Assembly (NCBI GenBank): GCA_016223045.1
Contig: JACRPT010000150.1
Location: forward strand, 1-38,327
DNA length: 38,327 bases
Source: Candidatus Eiseniibacteriota bacterium
GTDB taxonomy: Bacteria; Eisenbacteria; RBG-16-71-46
Direction of reading: 5' to 3'
Positions 25,244-34,336 of this stretch are shown piece by piece; the stretch's first letter is position 1; each line of letters begins with the position of its first letter. The translations under genes were made by a program, and so were the position numbers. The notes under the pieces are model-generated. The model had not been told where the DNA came from and ran no database searches. It saw nothing but the letters and a program-made list of their open reading frames with translations.

Positions 25244-27757
25244 TCAGCGCGCCGCACTCACCAGGTTGGCGAACAGCCGCCACGCCCCGGGCACGCCCGC
25301 CGGGAGCTGTCGGAAGAACGCGTAGCCGGTGTAGATGAACACGCCCCTGCCGTGGCGCGCGTAGAGCAGGCCGCCGTCGCGCGCCGGCTCGCCCGGGTCG
25401 TTGCACGAGATCACGGTCTCGTACTTCGCGTCCCGCGGGTTCGCGAAGTAGAGCCCGCGCTCCTGGACCCAGCCGGCGAAGTCCTCCGCGCCGATCCGGT
25501 TGGGTGCGGTGAGCAGCGGGTGGCCGGGAGCGAGGAAGCGCACCAGCGCCTCCTCGACCGTCACGCGGTCGCGGGAGATCCTGAACGGGTACGGGCCGAG
25601 CCGGTCCTGCAGCGCGTTCTCGGCGGTGTTGTACTGCACCACCAGCCTGCCCCCGGCCGCGACGTAGTCGAGCAGCCGCCGCTGATGCCCGAGCAGGCGA
25701 GGCCGCGTGTTGTAGGCGCGCACCCCCACCACGATGGCGTCGTAGCGCGAGAGGTCGCCCTCCTCGATGTCCTCGTCGCCCAGCAGCGTGACGTGGAAGC
25801 CCATCTGCCGCAGCGCCTCGGGAACCTCATCGCCGGCGCCGGTCACGTAGCCGATCTCGCGGCCCGCGGCCGCGAGTTCCACGCGCACCAGCTTCGCCTC
25901 CGCGGGCGGCAGCATGATCTGGACCGGGATGTGACGATGGGCGATCTGCACCAGCCCCGCGCCGTGGCGCTCGCCTCCCATCTCGAAGACGGCGCCCGCC
26001 GCCCCCACCGCGGGGCCGCCGGCCGGAGTCACCGTGAAGCGGACGGTGGTATCCGCTTCGCCCGCCGGGAGCACGACCGGCGCGGCGGGCGGCACGGCCT
26101 GCCATCCCTCCGGCAGCGCGAGCCGCAGCGTGCCCGACACCGGGACGTCGGCGCTCCGCACCGTCACGCGGATCTCCCGCGATCGCACGTCGGGGAACAG
26201 GTACGCGCCGTGGTCGAAGCGCAGCGTGACCGGCGGCACCACGTCGAAGGCGCGATAGCGCTCGCCCTCGACCGGGTCGGTCCAGCGGTACACGACCGGC
26301 GCCTCGCAGACCAGACTCTCTCCTGCCGCGGCCAGCACGAAGCGCGCGACCAGCGCCGGGGCGTTCTCCGCGTCGCCGATCAGGCGCTGGTCCGCGACCT
26401 CGAACGAGCCGGCGAGCGGGCGCGCGCGCAGCCAGTAGGGCGGCGTGGTCGCCAGCTCCCGCGGCAGGCTCACCTGGAACGTGTCGGTCGCCGCCGTGTT
26501 GAACGCCAGCGCCCGCGCGCCGTCGCGCTGCGCGAGCGCAGGGCGGTCATCGCCGATCAGCTCCACCCGCTCCAGCCGGAGCGCCGCGTCGCTGCGCAGG
26601 ATCGCGGCGGTCACCACCCGGAGCGGACTTCCCGGGGAGGCGCTCGGCGCGGCGGCGACCGCCTCGAGCCACAGCCCGGCGCAGGAGCGGATCAGCTCGA
26701 GCAGCTCGGTGCGCTTCCGCTCGACCATCGGCTCCGCGGGCAACGCCGCCAGGATCGCGTGCGCGCGCAGCAGCAGTGGCAGGATCGCCTGCGGGCGCTC
26801 GGGTCTGAACTCGCGCAGGGCCTGCTCGAAGAGCGGCGTGAGCTTCGCTCCCCCCGCGATGCGCGACCAGCCGAGGTTCACGCCGTCGAACAGGTCGCGC
26901 TCGGCGCGCTCGCCGCCGCGGTGCTCGAAGCTGTTGCTCCACGCGCCGCGGCGCTCGGCCGAGCCGAATCCCTGGCTCTTGTGCATGGTGCGCGCCTCGC
27001 CCGCGATCTCGGTGTACGAGCGCCCGAGCAGCGCGTTGTACGCCCCGACGTCCACCTGGATCCGCCCGGGCACGGTGTCCGGTCCGGCCCCGCCGAAGCG
27101 GAAGACGTTCCACACGATCCGCTTCGCCTGCCACGGCCGCACCCGGCGGAGCTGCTCGGGGAACCGAGTCGAGTCGCCCGCCGCCCGGAAGGCCTCCTCC
27201 GCGAGGATCGCCGAGGCCGTGTGGTGCCCGTGCCCGCCGCTTCCGTCGGTGGGGAACCGGGTGAGGATGACGTCCGGGCGGAAGCGGCGGATCACCCACA
27301 CCACGTCGGCCAGGATCCGCTCGCGGCCCCAGATCGCGAGGGTCTCGTCGGGGTCCTTGGAGTAGCCGAAGTCCACCGCCCGGCTGAAGAACTGCTCCGC
27401 GCCGTCCACCCGCCGCGCGCCCAGCAACTCCTGGGTGCGGATCACGCCCAGCGGCGCGCCGATCTCCGTGCCGATCAGGTTCTGCCCGCCGTCGCCACGG
27501 GTGAGCGACAGGTAGCCGGTGCGCACCAGCCGGCCCTTCGAGAGCCAGGCCAGCACCGCAGTGTTCTCGTCGTCCGGGTGCGCGCCGACGTAGAGCGCGC
27601 TCCCCACCACATTGATCTTCTGCAACGCCAGCCGGATCGCGGCGGCGTCCATCGCCTCGGGCGGCCGCGGGTCGGCCGCGGCGGGCATCAACGCAGATGC
27701 GGCCGTGAGGGCGAGGATGAACGTGACGAGCAGGCGGCGGGACACGGATGCGGACAT
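25244..27757 (-). CDS. Secreted PIG-L-family deacetylase with large C-terminal region
   Basis: 837-residue exported protein with a signal peptide (1-28, ending AAA-D). The PIG-L/LmbE zinc deacetylase domain follows: 'GAHPDDENT' (AHPDDE, residues 59-64) and 'GHGHHTASA' (176-183) supply the metal ligands and catalytic Asp. This fold removes acetyl groups from N-acetylglucosaminyl compounds. Residues about 400-600 are beta-rich; about 600-837 resemble a glutamine-amidotransferase-like fold ('YDAIVVGVRAYNTRPRLL', 'VAAGGRLVVQYNTAE', 'FIYTGYAFFRQLPAG'). GAGGAG precedes ATG 27757. It heads an operon with the small membrane protein and the symporter. Export means the substrate is outside the cytoplasm, unlike bacillithiol or mycothiol enzymes. 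Substrate unknown. Confidence 0.85.
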   Translation of the reverse strand: MSASVSRRLLVTFILALTAASALMPAAADPRPPEAMDAAAIRLALQKINVVGSALYVGAHPDDENTAVLAWLSKGRLVRTGYLSLTRGDGGQNLIGTEIGAPLGVIRTQELLGARRVDGAEQFFSRAVDFGYSKDPDETLAIWGRERILADVVWVIRRFRPDVILTRFPTDGSGGHGHHTASAILAEEAFRAAGDSTRFPEQLRRVRPWQAKRIVWNVFRFGGAGPDTVPGRIQVDVGAYNALLGRSYTEIAGEARTMHKSQGFGSAERRGAWSNSFEHRGGERAERDLFDGVNLGWSRIAGGAKLTPLFEQALREFRPERPQAILPLLLRAHAILAALPAEPMVERKRTELLELIRSCAGLWLEAVAAAPSASPGSPLRVVTAAILRSDAALRLERVELIGDDRPALAQRDGARALAFNTAATDTFQVSLPRELATTPPYWLRARPLAGSFEVADQRLIGDAENAPALVARFVLAAAGESLVCEAPVVYRWTDPVEGERYRAFDVVPPVTLRFDHGAYLFPDVRSREIRVTVRSADVPVSGTLRLALPEGWQAVPPAAPVVLPAGEADTTVRFTVTPAGGPAVGAAGAVFEMGGERHGAGLVQIAHRHIPVQIMLPPAEAKLVRVELAAAGREIGYVTGAGDEVPEALRQMGFHVTLLGDEDIEEGDLSRYDAIVVGVRAYNTRPRLLGHQRRLLDYVAAGGRLVVQYNTAENALQDRLGPYPFRISRDRVTVEEALVRFLAPGHPLLTAPNRIGAEDFAGWVQERGLYFANPRDAKYETVISCNDPGEPARDGGLLYARHGRGVFIYTGYAFFRQLPAGVPGAWRLFANLVSAAR

Positions 27758-27852
27758 GCGCGGGGTCTCCTCGGGCTGGGCGTGGCGCGGCCTCGCGCAG
27801 GCGCGGCGTGCGGTCGCAGCGCCGGGGACGATGGAATCGCCGCGCGATGCTA

Positions 27853-28989
27853 TCACGAAGCCGGCGACGAAGCGGCGCCCGCACCCGTCGCTCGCGAGGG
27901 CCGCCCCCGGCGCCGGGCGGAGGCCACGGCGGCAAGCGTGCTGGCGAGGAACATCAGGATGGCGGCGACGTTCGCGAGCCCGCCCCACTGGCGGAGCGTC
28001 GCCGCACCGGCGAGGTCGCCCGCGATCCTCACGATCAATCCGGCGTGCAGCAGCGCGACGTGACCGTAGAAGCGCGGGTGGAACGCGACCTGCGCGCCGG
28101 TCAGCGCGGGCAGGATGATGGGGGCGTGGCCGAAGATCATCGAGAACACGAAGCCCACGAGCACGGCGTGGAGCATCGCGTCGTAGAGCGGGCCGGCGTC
28201 GAAGCGTGCGGGGAACGCCAGCCACAGCGCGCCGGCGAAGACCAGCCAGGCGTAGCCGGGCAGCAGGCAGGCCGCGATGTAGCGCGTGACGCCGCGCGCG
28301 CGGATGGTGCGGCGCGCGAGGTCGTGGCGCAGCAGCCACAGGCCCAGCGCCACCGCGCCCGCGCCGGCCACGCGCAGCCCTGGCGCGAACGCCACCAGCG
28401 AGAGCGCGAGCCCGGCGAGGAGGACCGCGACCACGATGGTGAAGCTGCGCTGCGGCCCCGGCGCCTGCACCACCAGCCGCGCCAGCTCCAGCCGCTCGCC
28501 CGCGATCGTCAGGACCAGGAAGCCGACCCACCATGCCGCGGCGTGCGCGAGCGGCGCGCCGGCGAACCAGAGCAGGTTGCCGGCCAGCCACGCCAGCGCG
28601 CCCAGGCCCATCACGACATGCGCGCGGTCGGGGCGGGTGCGGACCACCACCGCGAATACGACTGCGAGCCCGGCGCTGCCGAGCGCGATCAGCACCCGCC
28701 CGGAGGAGAGCGCGCCGAAGAGCAGCGCCAGGCCGCCGAGCCCGCACGACGCCGGCACGACGTAGGCCCAGCGCCGGCGCGTCATCGCGGTCAGCGCCAC
28801 CGCGCGCTCGAGGCCGATCACCGTGCCGAGGAAGCCGCCGATCATGAGCGGCCCGTGCAGGCCGGGCGCGACCGCCAGCGGCGGCAGGTCCCAGCCCAGG
28901 CGCGCGAGCCCGCTCCACAACCCGGCGAGCAGCGCGAGCGCGCCGGGAACGAGCAGCAGGACGGGCGAGCGGCCGGCCGGACGCGACAT
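27853..28989 (-). CDS. NnrS-like polytopic membrane protein
   Basis: 378-residue integral membrane protein with about 12 hydrophobic segments. 'GLHGPLMIGGFLGTVIGLERAVAL' near the start and 'YDAMLHAVLVGFVFSMIFGHAPIILPAL' near 270-297, both with conserved His residues in helices, recall the NnrS/heme-copper-like membrane protein group linked to nitric-oxide metabolism. The similarity is by pattern only and the function is not established. The start is ATG 28989, eight bases after the AbgT-type gene stop, so both genes are likely co-transcribed. Confidence 0.6.
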   Translation of the reverse strand: MSRPAGRSPVLLLVPGALALLAGLWSGLARLGWDLPPLAVAPGLHGPLMIGGFLGTVIGLERAVALTAMTRRRWAYVVPASCGLGGLALLFGALSSGRVLIALGSAGLAVVFAVVVRTRPDRAHVVMGLGALAWLAGNLLWFAGAPLAHAAAWWVGFLVLTIAGERLELARLVVQAPGPQRSFTIVVAVLLAGLALSLVAFAPGLRVAGAGAVALGLWLLRHDLARRTIRARGVTRYIAACLLPGYAWLVFAGALWLAFPARFDAGPLYDAMLHAVLVGFVFSMIFGHAPIILPALTGAQVAFHPRFYGHVALLHAGLIVRIAGDLAGAATLRQWGGLANVAAILMFLASTLAAVASARRRGRPSRATGAGAASSPAS

Positions 28990-28997
28990 CGCCCCGC

Positions 28998-30584
28998 CTA
29001 CCCCGGGAGCCGCATCGGGACCCCGGGCCCGATCGGCCAGCCGAGCGCGTAGAACAGGAACAGGAGCGCCGTCCAGAAGATGAGGAAGGCGATCGAGTAC
29101 GGCAGCATCATCGCGATGAGCGTGCCGGTGCCGGCCTTCGGGTCGTAGCGCCGCACCGCCGCGATCAGGATGGGCAGGTAGGGGAAGCAGGGCGTGATGA
29201 TGTTCACCACCGAGGCGCCGATGCGGAACACCACCTGCGTGCACTCCGGCGTGAAACCGAGCATGGCGAACATCGGCACGAACACCGGGGCCATCATCGC
29301 CCACTTGGCCGAGGCCGAGGTGATGAAGAAGTCGAGCGACGCGGAAAACGCGAGCAGGCCCAGCAGCAGCGGCCCGCCCTGCAGGCCGAGGTGCTTGAGG
29401 AACGACGCCCCCGAGATCGCCACGATCGCCCCCAGGTTCGACCAGTTGAAGTACGAGACGAACTGGGCGGCGGCGAAGGCCAGCACGATGTAGGTGCCCA
29501 TGGTCCCGAGCGACTCGCCGGCCATCTTCGCCACGTCGCGATCGCTGCGGACCTGCCCCGTGGCCAGGCCGTAGGCCAGCCCCGGGATGAAGAACAGGAT
29601 CATGATGAGCACCACGATGCTGTCGAAGAACGGCTTGAGCTGCGCCACCGCGGTCGCGCCGGTGTTGCGGAGCGGCGCCCAGGAGGGCAGCACCAGCAGC
29701 AGGAACAGCACGAGCGTGGGCACGGTCGCGAGCCCCGCGGCGCGCAGCCCGCGGCGCTCCACCGGGGTGATCTCCGCGAGCCGGTGCTCCTCCGGCGGCC
29801 GGCCGTCCGCCGCGGGCTTCCAGGGCCCCAGCCGCGGCTCGACGACGCGATGCGTGACCCAGGTCCCCACGACGGTCAGCACCGGGGCGGTCACCGCGAG
29901 GAAGAAGTAGTTGCCCAGCACCTGCGGCTCGTAGCCGGGCAGCAGCTTCGACGCCGTGGTCGCCTCCTGCGTGAAGCCGATGAGGAGCACGTCGAGCGGG
30001 GACGGCAGCACGTTCGCGCTGAAGGCGCCGGCGACCCCAGCGAAGGCGGCGGCCAGCCCGGCCAGCGGGTGCCGCCCCGCGGCGGCGAAGAGCAGCGCCC
30101 CGATGGGCGGCAGGATGATGACGCCCGCGTCGGCCGCGAGGTGGGCGAGCATCCCGGCGAAGACCACGGTGGCGGTGAGCAGGGTGCGCGGCATGCTCGC
30201 CATGAAGGCGCGCAGCGAGAGCGCGATGAGACCCGTGCGCTCGGCCACGCCCACGCCGATCATCGCCACCAGCACGATGCCGAGGGGCGCGAAGCCGGTG
30301 AAGTTGCGCACCGCCTCGGTGAACATGCGCCGGATGCCCTCGCGGTCCAGCAGGTTCACCGCGGTGATGAGCGAACCGTCCTTCGGGTGGATGGCCGTGA
30401 CGTGGAGCCGCGCGGCGAGCCACGAGATCACGAGGACCAGGGCCGCCATGATCAGGAAGATCGAGATCGGGTCGGGCAGCCGGTTCCCGATGCGCTCGAT
30501 CGCGTCGAGCAGGCCCGTCAGCCCGCGCGCGGGGCGGCGCGGCTTTCCCCCTGCCGCTGCGGGCGGTGCTCGTCTGGCGCTCAT
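28998..30584 (-). CDS. AbgT-family transporter
   Basis: 528-residue inner-membrane protein of the AbgT family (p-aminobenzoyl-glutamate importer or sulfonamide/antimetabolite exporter). Family signatures include 'IERIGNRLPDPISIFLIMAALVLVISWL' at the start, 'GVAERTGLI', 'HLAADAGVIILPPIGALLF', and the hairpin regions 'GAFSANVLPSPLDVLL' and 'NIITPCFPYLPILIAA'. GGGAGG precedes ATG 30584, which fixes the start (an upstream ATG at 30833 gives a non-hydrophobic leader). It is first in a unit with the NnrS-like gene. A palindrome lies about 105 bases upstream. Direction of transport cannot be read from sequence. Confidence 0.92.
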   Translation of the reverse strand: MSARRAPPAAAGGKPRRPARGLTGLLDAIERIGNRLPDPISIFLIMAALVLVISWLAARLHVTAIHPKDGSLITAVNLLDREGIRRMFTEAVRNFTGFAPLGIVLVAMIGVGVAERTGLIALSLRAFMASMPRTLLTATVVFAGMLAHLAADAGVIILPPIGALLFAAAGRHPLAGLAAAFAGVAGAFSANVLPSPLDVLLIGFTQEATTASKLLPGYEPQVLGNYFFLAVTAPVLTVVGTWVTHRVVEPRLGPWKPAADGRPPEEHRLAEITPVERRGLRAAGLATVPTLVLFLLLVLPSWAPLRNTGATAVAQLKPFFDSIVVLIMILFFIPGLAYGLATGQVRSDRDVAKMAGESLGTMGTYIVLAFAAAQFVSYFNWSNLGAIVAISGASFLKHLGLQGGPLLLGLLAFSASLDFFITSASAKWAMMAPVFVPMFAMLGFTPECTQVVFRIGASVVNIITPCFPYLPILIAAVRRYDPKAGTGTLIAMMLPYSIAFLIFWTALLFLFYALGWPIGPGVPMRLPG

Positions 30585-30689
30585 CGGTGCGACCTCCCCT
30601 CGCGGCCGGGCCGGGAAACCGGCGTGAGCGGGCCAGCCTATCCGCGGCCCGGGCAGAGGTCCAGAGAAGTCGTCTGCGGTGTTTCGAGT

Positions 30690-30717
30690 GTCACCCCCGA
30701 GTGTGTAGTCGGGTGAC
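30690..30717. promoter_or_regulatory. Candidate operator palindrome
   Basis: GTCACCC (30690-30696) and GGGTGAC (30711-30717) are perfect inverted repeats, extended inside by GA/TC after a two-base bulge, with an 8-base loop. It lies about 105 bases upstream of the AbgT-type gene start. It could be a dimeric repressor site or an RNA hairpin. Confidence 0.4.
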
Positions 30718-30796
30718 AACGGAACGGCCGCGGCGGGCGCTGGCACGCGGAAAACCGCGGAATCCCCGGTGTACGCCGGGGGCACGTCCCTTGCAA

Positions 30797-30810
30797 TGTG
30801 AATCGTCACA
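30797..30810. promoter_or_regulatory. TGTGA-N4-TCACA palindrome
   Basis: TGTGA (30797-30801) and TCACA (30806-30810) are separated by ATCG. Half sites look like those of the CRP/FNR group, but CRP sites have six bases between the halves. It lies about 90 bases upstream of the secreted protein gene. Confidence 0.25.
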
Positions 30811-30901
30811 CATCCGCATATCGGCTCCAGCAATCCCCGCCGGGCGTTGCGGTCGCGACCCTCCGGGAAGAAGCCGCCTCCCCTGCGGCTCGGGAGCCGT
30901 C

Positions 30902-31909
30902 ATGAGACAGCTTCGATACTCCATCTCGACCGCCGCCCTGCTGGCGCTCCTGGCGCGCGGGGCTCACGCGGGCGACTGCCCCCCCTGTGGTTGCGCCAGG
31001 GTCGTCCATCCCATCGAGTCCAGCGCCTCGCTCCCGCTCGTGGCGATCGGCCGGCTGGCGCAGCCGGCCTCGACGCTCGACCGGCTCCCGGCCACGGACA
31101 GCCCGTTCGGGGCCGTGACCGGGCTGGGTGTCGCCTACGGGGGACGGTGGCTCACCGCCTACTCCGCGCTCCTTGCCGCAGACTTCAGGTTCCAGTTCGC
31201 TGACTCCGCGCTCCAGGCCCGGCATCCGGAAGGCTTCTCGCGCGCGGACGAGATCGCGTCCGCCGCGCATCTGTTCTTCGGCTTCGTGGATGCCGGCGGA
31301 ACTCGCCGTGCGGGCGCACGGCACATCGAGCTGGAGCCGGGCGAACTGCAGCTCGGGTCCGACCCGGCGAAGCCCGAGTCCACCGAGCACTACCGCGTGG
31401 TGACCGCCCCGGCGGTCCGGCTGCGCGTGACCCTGGCGGACGGCATGGTCTTCGAGCCGCCGCCGACGTCTCACGCATTTCACGTCGTGCGCGGCGATGC
31501 GGCGGCGCTCACGCCCGGGCAGGAGGCCGACCCCGATCACTGGTACATGCGCCGGTGGGTCGAGGGAGCCGGGCGCGCGGCGACGCCCGCGCGCGTGGCC
31601 CTGCCGGCACCGCCGAAGCCGCCGCGCGAGGACGGCGGGAGACCCGCGCTCGCGCTCCCCATCCTGCGCCATCCGAACCCCGCGACGACGCCGCTCGCGG
31701 TCGAGCTCTCGCTTCCCGCGCGCGCCCCGGCACGGCTCGACGTGGTGGACGTCGCGGGACGGATGGCGTACCGGCGCGATCTCCGCGGGCTCGAGCCGGG
31801 CGTGCATCGCATCGCGCTGGGTGGCGCCGCGCTGGCGCCGGGCATCTACTGGCTGCGTCTCACGCAGGGCGAGCGCGTCGCGCGGTCGAAGGTCGTGGTG
31901 ATTCGCTAG
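30902..31909 (+). CDS. Secreted protein with C-terminal sorting domain
   Basis: 335-residue exported protein. The signal peptide spans 1-23 (ends AHA-G) and is followed by 'DCPPCGCARV', three clustered cysteines that could bind metal or form disulfides. The middle (about 40-230) is beta-rich and not recognised. Residues about 255-335 are a sorting tail with 'RHPNPATTPLAVEL', 'VDVAGRMAY', 'APGIYWLRLTQG' and a final 'RSKVVVIR', as in Por-type secretion cargo. The ATG follows CGGGAG. It faces the EamA gene, with a hairpin between the two stops. Role unknown; expected to be surface-exposed or released. Confidence 0.75.
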   Translation: MRQLRYSISTAALLALLARGAHAGDCPPCGCARVVHPIESSASLPLVAIGRLAQPASTLDRLPATDSPFGAVTGLGVAYGGRWLTAYSALLAADFRFQFADSALQARHPEGFSRADEIASAAHLFFGFVDAGGTRRAGARHIELEPGELQLGSDPAKPESTEHYRVVTAPAVRLRVTLADGMVFEPPPTSHAFHVVRGDAAALTPGQEADPDHWYMRRWVEGAGRAATPARVALPAPPKPPREDGGRPALALPILRHPNPATTPLAVELSLPARAPARLDVVDVAGRMAYRRDLRGLEPGVHRIALGGAALAPGIYWLRLTQGERVARSKVVVIR

Positions 31910-31954
31910 GCTCGCGGTCCGGGCCGGGGATGCGGGCGCAGCGTGTCTGCCCGC

Positions 31955-31980
31955 GGGGCGGCACCTCGGGTAGCCGCCCC
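31955..31980. terminator. Hairpin between convergent genes
   Basis: GGGGCGGC (31955-31962) pairs perfectly with GCCGCCCC (31973-31980) around a 10-base loop, just before the end of the minus-strand EamA gene and 46 bases after the plus-strand stop. A second weaker stem lies immediately before it. Probably a shared terminator. Confidence 0.5.
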
Positions 31981-31985
31981 CGCCA

Positions 31986-32882
31986 CTACCTGAGGAACAG
32001 CACCACCACGCCCCCCACCGCCACCAGCGCGCCGGTCAGGGTGCGGAACGTGAGCTTCTCGCCGTGGAAGCGCGCGGAAAGCACCAGCGTGAGCACCGGG
32101 TAGATCGCGGTGATCGAGGCGGCGACCGCGGCCTCGATGAACTGGAGCGCGGCCAGCGAGAGCGTGACTCCCAGGAACGGGCCGCAGAACGCGCCCGCCA
32201 CCATGAACGCGCTGGCGCGCCGGTCGCGCAGCGCCTCGAACGACCTCGCCGCTGAGCCCTGCGCCAGCGCGATCACCCACACCCCGACCGCCGCGGCGCC
32301 GATGCGGATCACCGTGGCCGAGAGCGGATCGAGCCAGGTGCGCAGCGCGAGCTTCGAGAGGACGTAACCGGCGGCCTGCCCGAGCGCGGCCAGCACGCCG
32401 GCGACCACGCCCACCAGCACCGAGCCCTCGACGTGTGCGTGCTGCTTCTGCTCGCGCTCCCACAGCACCCACGCGATCCCGCCCACCGTGAGCGCCATGC
32501 CGACGAGCGCGAGCGGTCCCAGCGTCTCGTGCAGCACCGGCCAGCCGATCACCGCGGTGAACACCGGCGCCAGCGAAGCGATCAGCGCCGCCCGGCCGGG
32601 TCCGAGGATCACCAGCGCGCGGAAGTAGTAGGTGTCGCCGAAGGCGAAGCCGACGAGGCCGCTCAGCGCCAGCAGCCCGACCTGCGGCGCGCTCGCCCAC
32701 GTCGGCCAGGGTGAGCCGCGCGCCACCGTCAGCGCGACGCCCAGGAACACGCACGCCACGGTGATGCGCAGCCGGTTCAGCACCACCGAGCCCATGCTGC
32801 GGCCGGCGGCGGCAAAGAAGTTGGAGCCGGCCGCCCAGCACACCGCGGTGCCCAGCGCGGCGAACTCGCCCGCGAACCTCAT
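31986..32882 (-). CDS. EamA/DMT-superfamily permease
   Basis: 298-residue inner-membrane protein with ten hydrophobic segments arranged as two five-helix EamA repeats (about 1-140 and 150-298). 'FGDTYYFRALVILGPGRAALIASLAPVFTAVIGWPVLHE' is the typical end of the first repeat and 'SITAIYPVLTLVLSARFHGEKLT' that of the second. It begins directly after the TAG stop of the aminopeptidase gene, with no gap, so the two are co-translated. Family members export or import metabolites such as amino acids; with a peptidase partner, amino-acid efflux is plausible but not shown. Confidence 0.9.
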   Translation of the reverse strand: MRFAGEFAALGTAVCWAAGSNFFAAAGRSMGSVVLNRLRITVACVFLGVALTVARGSPWPTWASAPQVGLLALSGLVGFAFGDTYYFRALVILGPGRAALIASLAPVFTAVIGWPVLHETLGPLALVGMALTVGGIAWVLWEREQKQHAHVEGSVLVGVVAGVLAALGQAAGYVLSKLALRTWLDPLSATVIRIGAAAVGVWVIALAQGSAARSFEALRDRRASAFMVAGAFCGPFLGVTLSLAALQFIEAAVAASITAIYPVLTLVLSARFHGEKLTFRTLTGALVAVGGVVVLFLR

Positions 32883-34145
32883 CTACTTGGGGATGGCGCG
32901 CGTCAGGACTTCGGGACCGTCCTTCGTGACCAGCACATTGTCCTCGATCCGGATGCCGCCGGCGTCGAGCAGCCGGTCCGCCATCTCCCAGTTCACCGCG
33001 TCCTTGTAGCGGGCGCGGCGCCCGGGGTCCTGGAGCAGCGGCGGGATGAAGTAGATGCCCGGCTCGATGGTCATCACGTAGCCCGGCTCGAGCGGCACGT
33101 CGGTCCTGAGCGTCGAGAGCATGGGCGGCATGGGGTCCTTCGCGCCCGGCAGCCGGCCGCTCGCGTCGCGTACGCCGAGCCCCACCATGTGGCCGAGCCC
33201 GTGCGGGAAGAAAAGCGTGTGCGCCTCGCTCTCGACCAGCGCGTCGGGCCTGCCGCGCATGAGCCCCATGCCGACCAGCCCCTCCATCATGTCGCGCGCC
33301 GCCTGCAGGTGGACGTCGCGGAACGGGCGCCCGACGACGCAGTTCCGAATCCCGTTCTCCTCGGCGCGCAGCACCACCTGGTAGAGGTCGCGCTGGAACG
33401 GCGTGAACGCTCCGTCCACCGCGTAGGTGCGGGTGACGTCGCAGGCGTAGCGCTCCACCTCGGCGCCGGCATCCACCAGGATCAGTTCGCCCTTGCCGAG
33501 CCTGCGCTGGGTGGCGGGCGCGTGCAGCACCGCCGAGCGCGGGCCCGACGCCACGATGGACTCGTACGAGGTGCGGTCGCCGCCGTGGCGGAAGAACTCG
33601 GCCTCCAGCTCGACCTGGAGCGAGCGTTCGGTGACGCCCGCCTTGATCAGCCCCCTTAGCCGCGCGTAGCCCGGCGCGGTCGCCGCCGCGGCGCGCTTCA
33701 GGCGCTCGATCTCCGCGGCGTCCTTGGCGCGCCGCGCGTGCGTCAGCAGCTCGCGCAGCTCGAGCGCGCGCGCAGGCTCGGAGCGCACGCCCGGCAGGTC
33801 GCAGCCGAGCACCACCATCACGCGCCCGCGCCGCGCGCCGAGCCAGCCCGCCAGCTCGCCGATCGAGCGGCCCGCGGCCTGCTCCTTGCCCTCCCACACG
33901 CGCTCGCGCTCGGTGACGTCGGGCACGAAGTCGGTCCAGCCCTCCTTCGGGTCGAAGGCGACGACCGCGCCCGGGGTCTCGCGGTCGGCGAGCCAGATGT
34001 ACTCGCTGTGCGCGAGGAACGGGTAGGTCTGGTCGGCCCCGCCGGGGATGGAGATCGGCTCGCCCGCCGCGACGAGCACCACCTCGTCGCGCAGGTCCCA
34101 GGCCGCGGCGGCCCGCGCCCGGCGTGCGTTCAGGACGTCATTCAT
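32883..34145 (-). CDS. pepP: Xaa-Pro aminopeptidase (M24B, aminopeptidase P type)
   Basis: 420-residue cytosolic metallopeptidase that removes N-terminal residues before proline. An N-terminal creatinase-like domain (1-about 140) has 'PFLAHSEYIWLADRETPGAVVAFDP'. The pita-bread catalytic domain has all five metal ligands: D225 and D236 ('ILVDAGAEVERYACDVTRTY'), H319 ('HGLGHMVGL'), E361 ('TIEPGIYF') and E401 ('RIEDNVLV'). GAGGAGG precedes the ATG. It is followed without a gap by the EamA permease gene. It fits the peptide-using lifestyle suggested by the POT transporter. Confidence 0.93.
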   Translation of the reverse strand: MNDVLNARRARAAAAWDLRDEVVLVAAGEPISIPGGADQTYPFLAHSEYIWLADRETPGAVVAFDPKEGWTDFVPDVTERERVWEGKEQAAGRSIGELAGWLGARRGRVMVVLGCDLPGVRSEPARALELRELLTHARRAKDAAEIERLKRAAAATAPGYARLRGLIKAGVTERSLQVELEAEFFRHGGDRTSYESIVASGPRSAVLHAPATQRRLGKGELILVDAGAEVERYACDVTRTYAVDGAFTPFQRDLYQVVLRAEENGIRNCVVGRPFRDVHLQAARDMMEGLVGMGLMRGRPDALVESEAHTLFFPHGLGHMVGLGVRDASGRLPGAKDPMPPMLSTLRTDVPLEPGYVMTIEPGIYFIPPLLQDPGRRARYKDAVNWEMADRLLDAGGIRIEDNVLVTKDGPEVLTRAIPK

Positions 34146-34271
34146 CGCTGCACCTCCTCGGGAGCTTCGGATGATGGCGGACGGAGTGCTGCGCCGCGCG
34201 GACGCTGCCCGGCGGGCTCGCCCCGCAGTGCATAGTCCACGCGGGCGCCGCGCGCAAGTGCCGGGTCACGA

Positions 34272-34315
34272 GCGCGGGCCTCGCGCCGCCGGGCGGGCGC
34301 GGGCCTCGCGCGCCC
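34272..34315 (-). repeat. 15-bp direct repeat with hairpin after ACT gene
   Basis: GCGCGGGCCTCGCGC occurs at 34272-34286 and again at 34297-34311. The second copy overlaps a stem of 7 bp (34295-34301 with 34309-34315). It is about 22 bases past the stop of the double-ACT gene and could act as its terminator. No T-run. Confidence 0.4.
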
Positions 34316-34336
34316 GGGCCGGCACGCGCGCCTCGC

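Larger units (their letters stand above)
30585..30901. promoter_or_regulatory. Divergent intergenic region with two palindromes
   Basis: This 317-base gap holds the promoters of the AbgT-type gene (minus) and the secreted protein gene (plus). It contains the two inverted repeats listed separately at 30690-30717 and 30797-30810. No clear -10/-35 pair and no gene are visible. Confidence 0.4.

Noticed and set aside
30797-30810. CRP binding site
   Set aside because: The half sites fit, but the spacing is four bases rather than six and flanking bases do not extend the symmetry.
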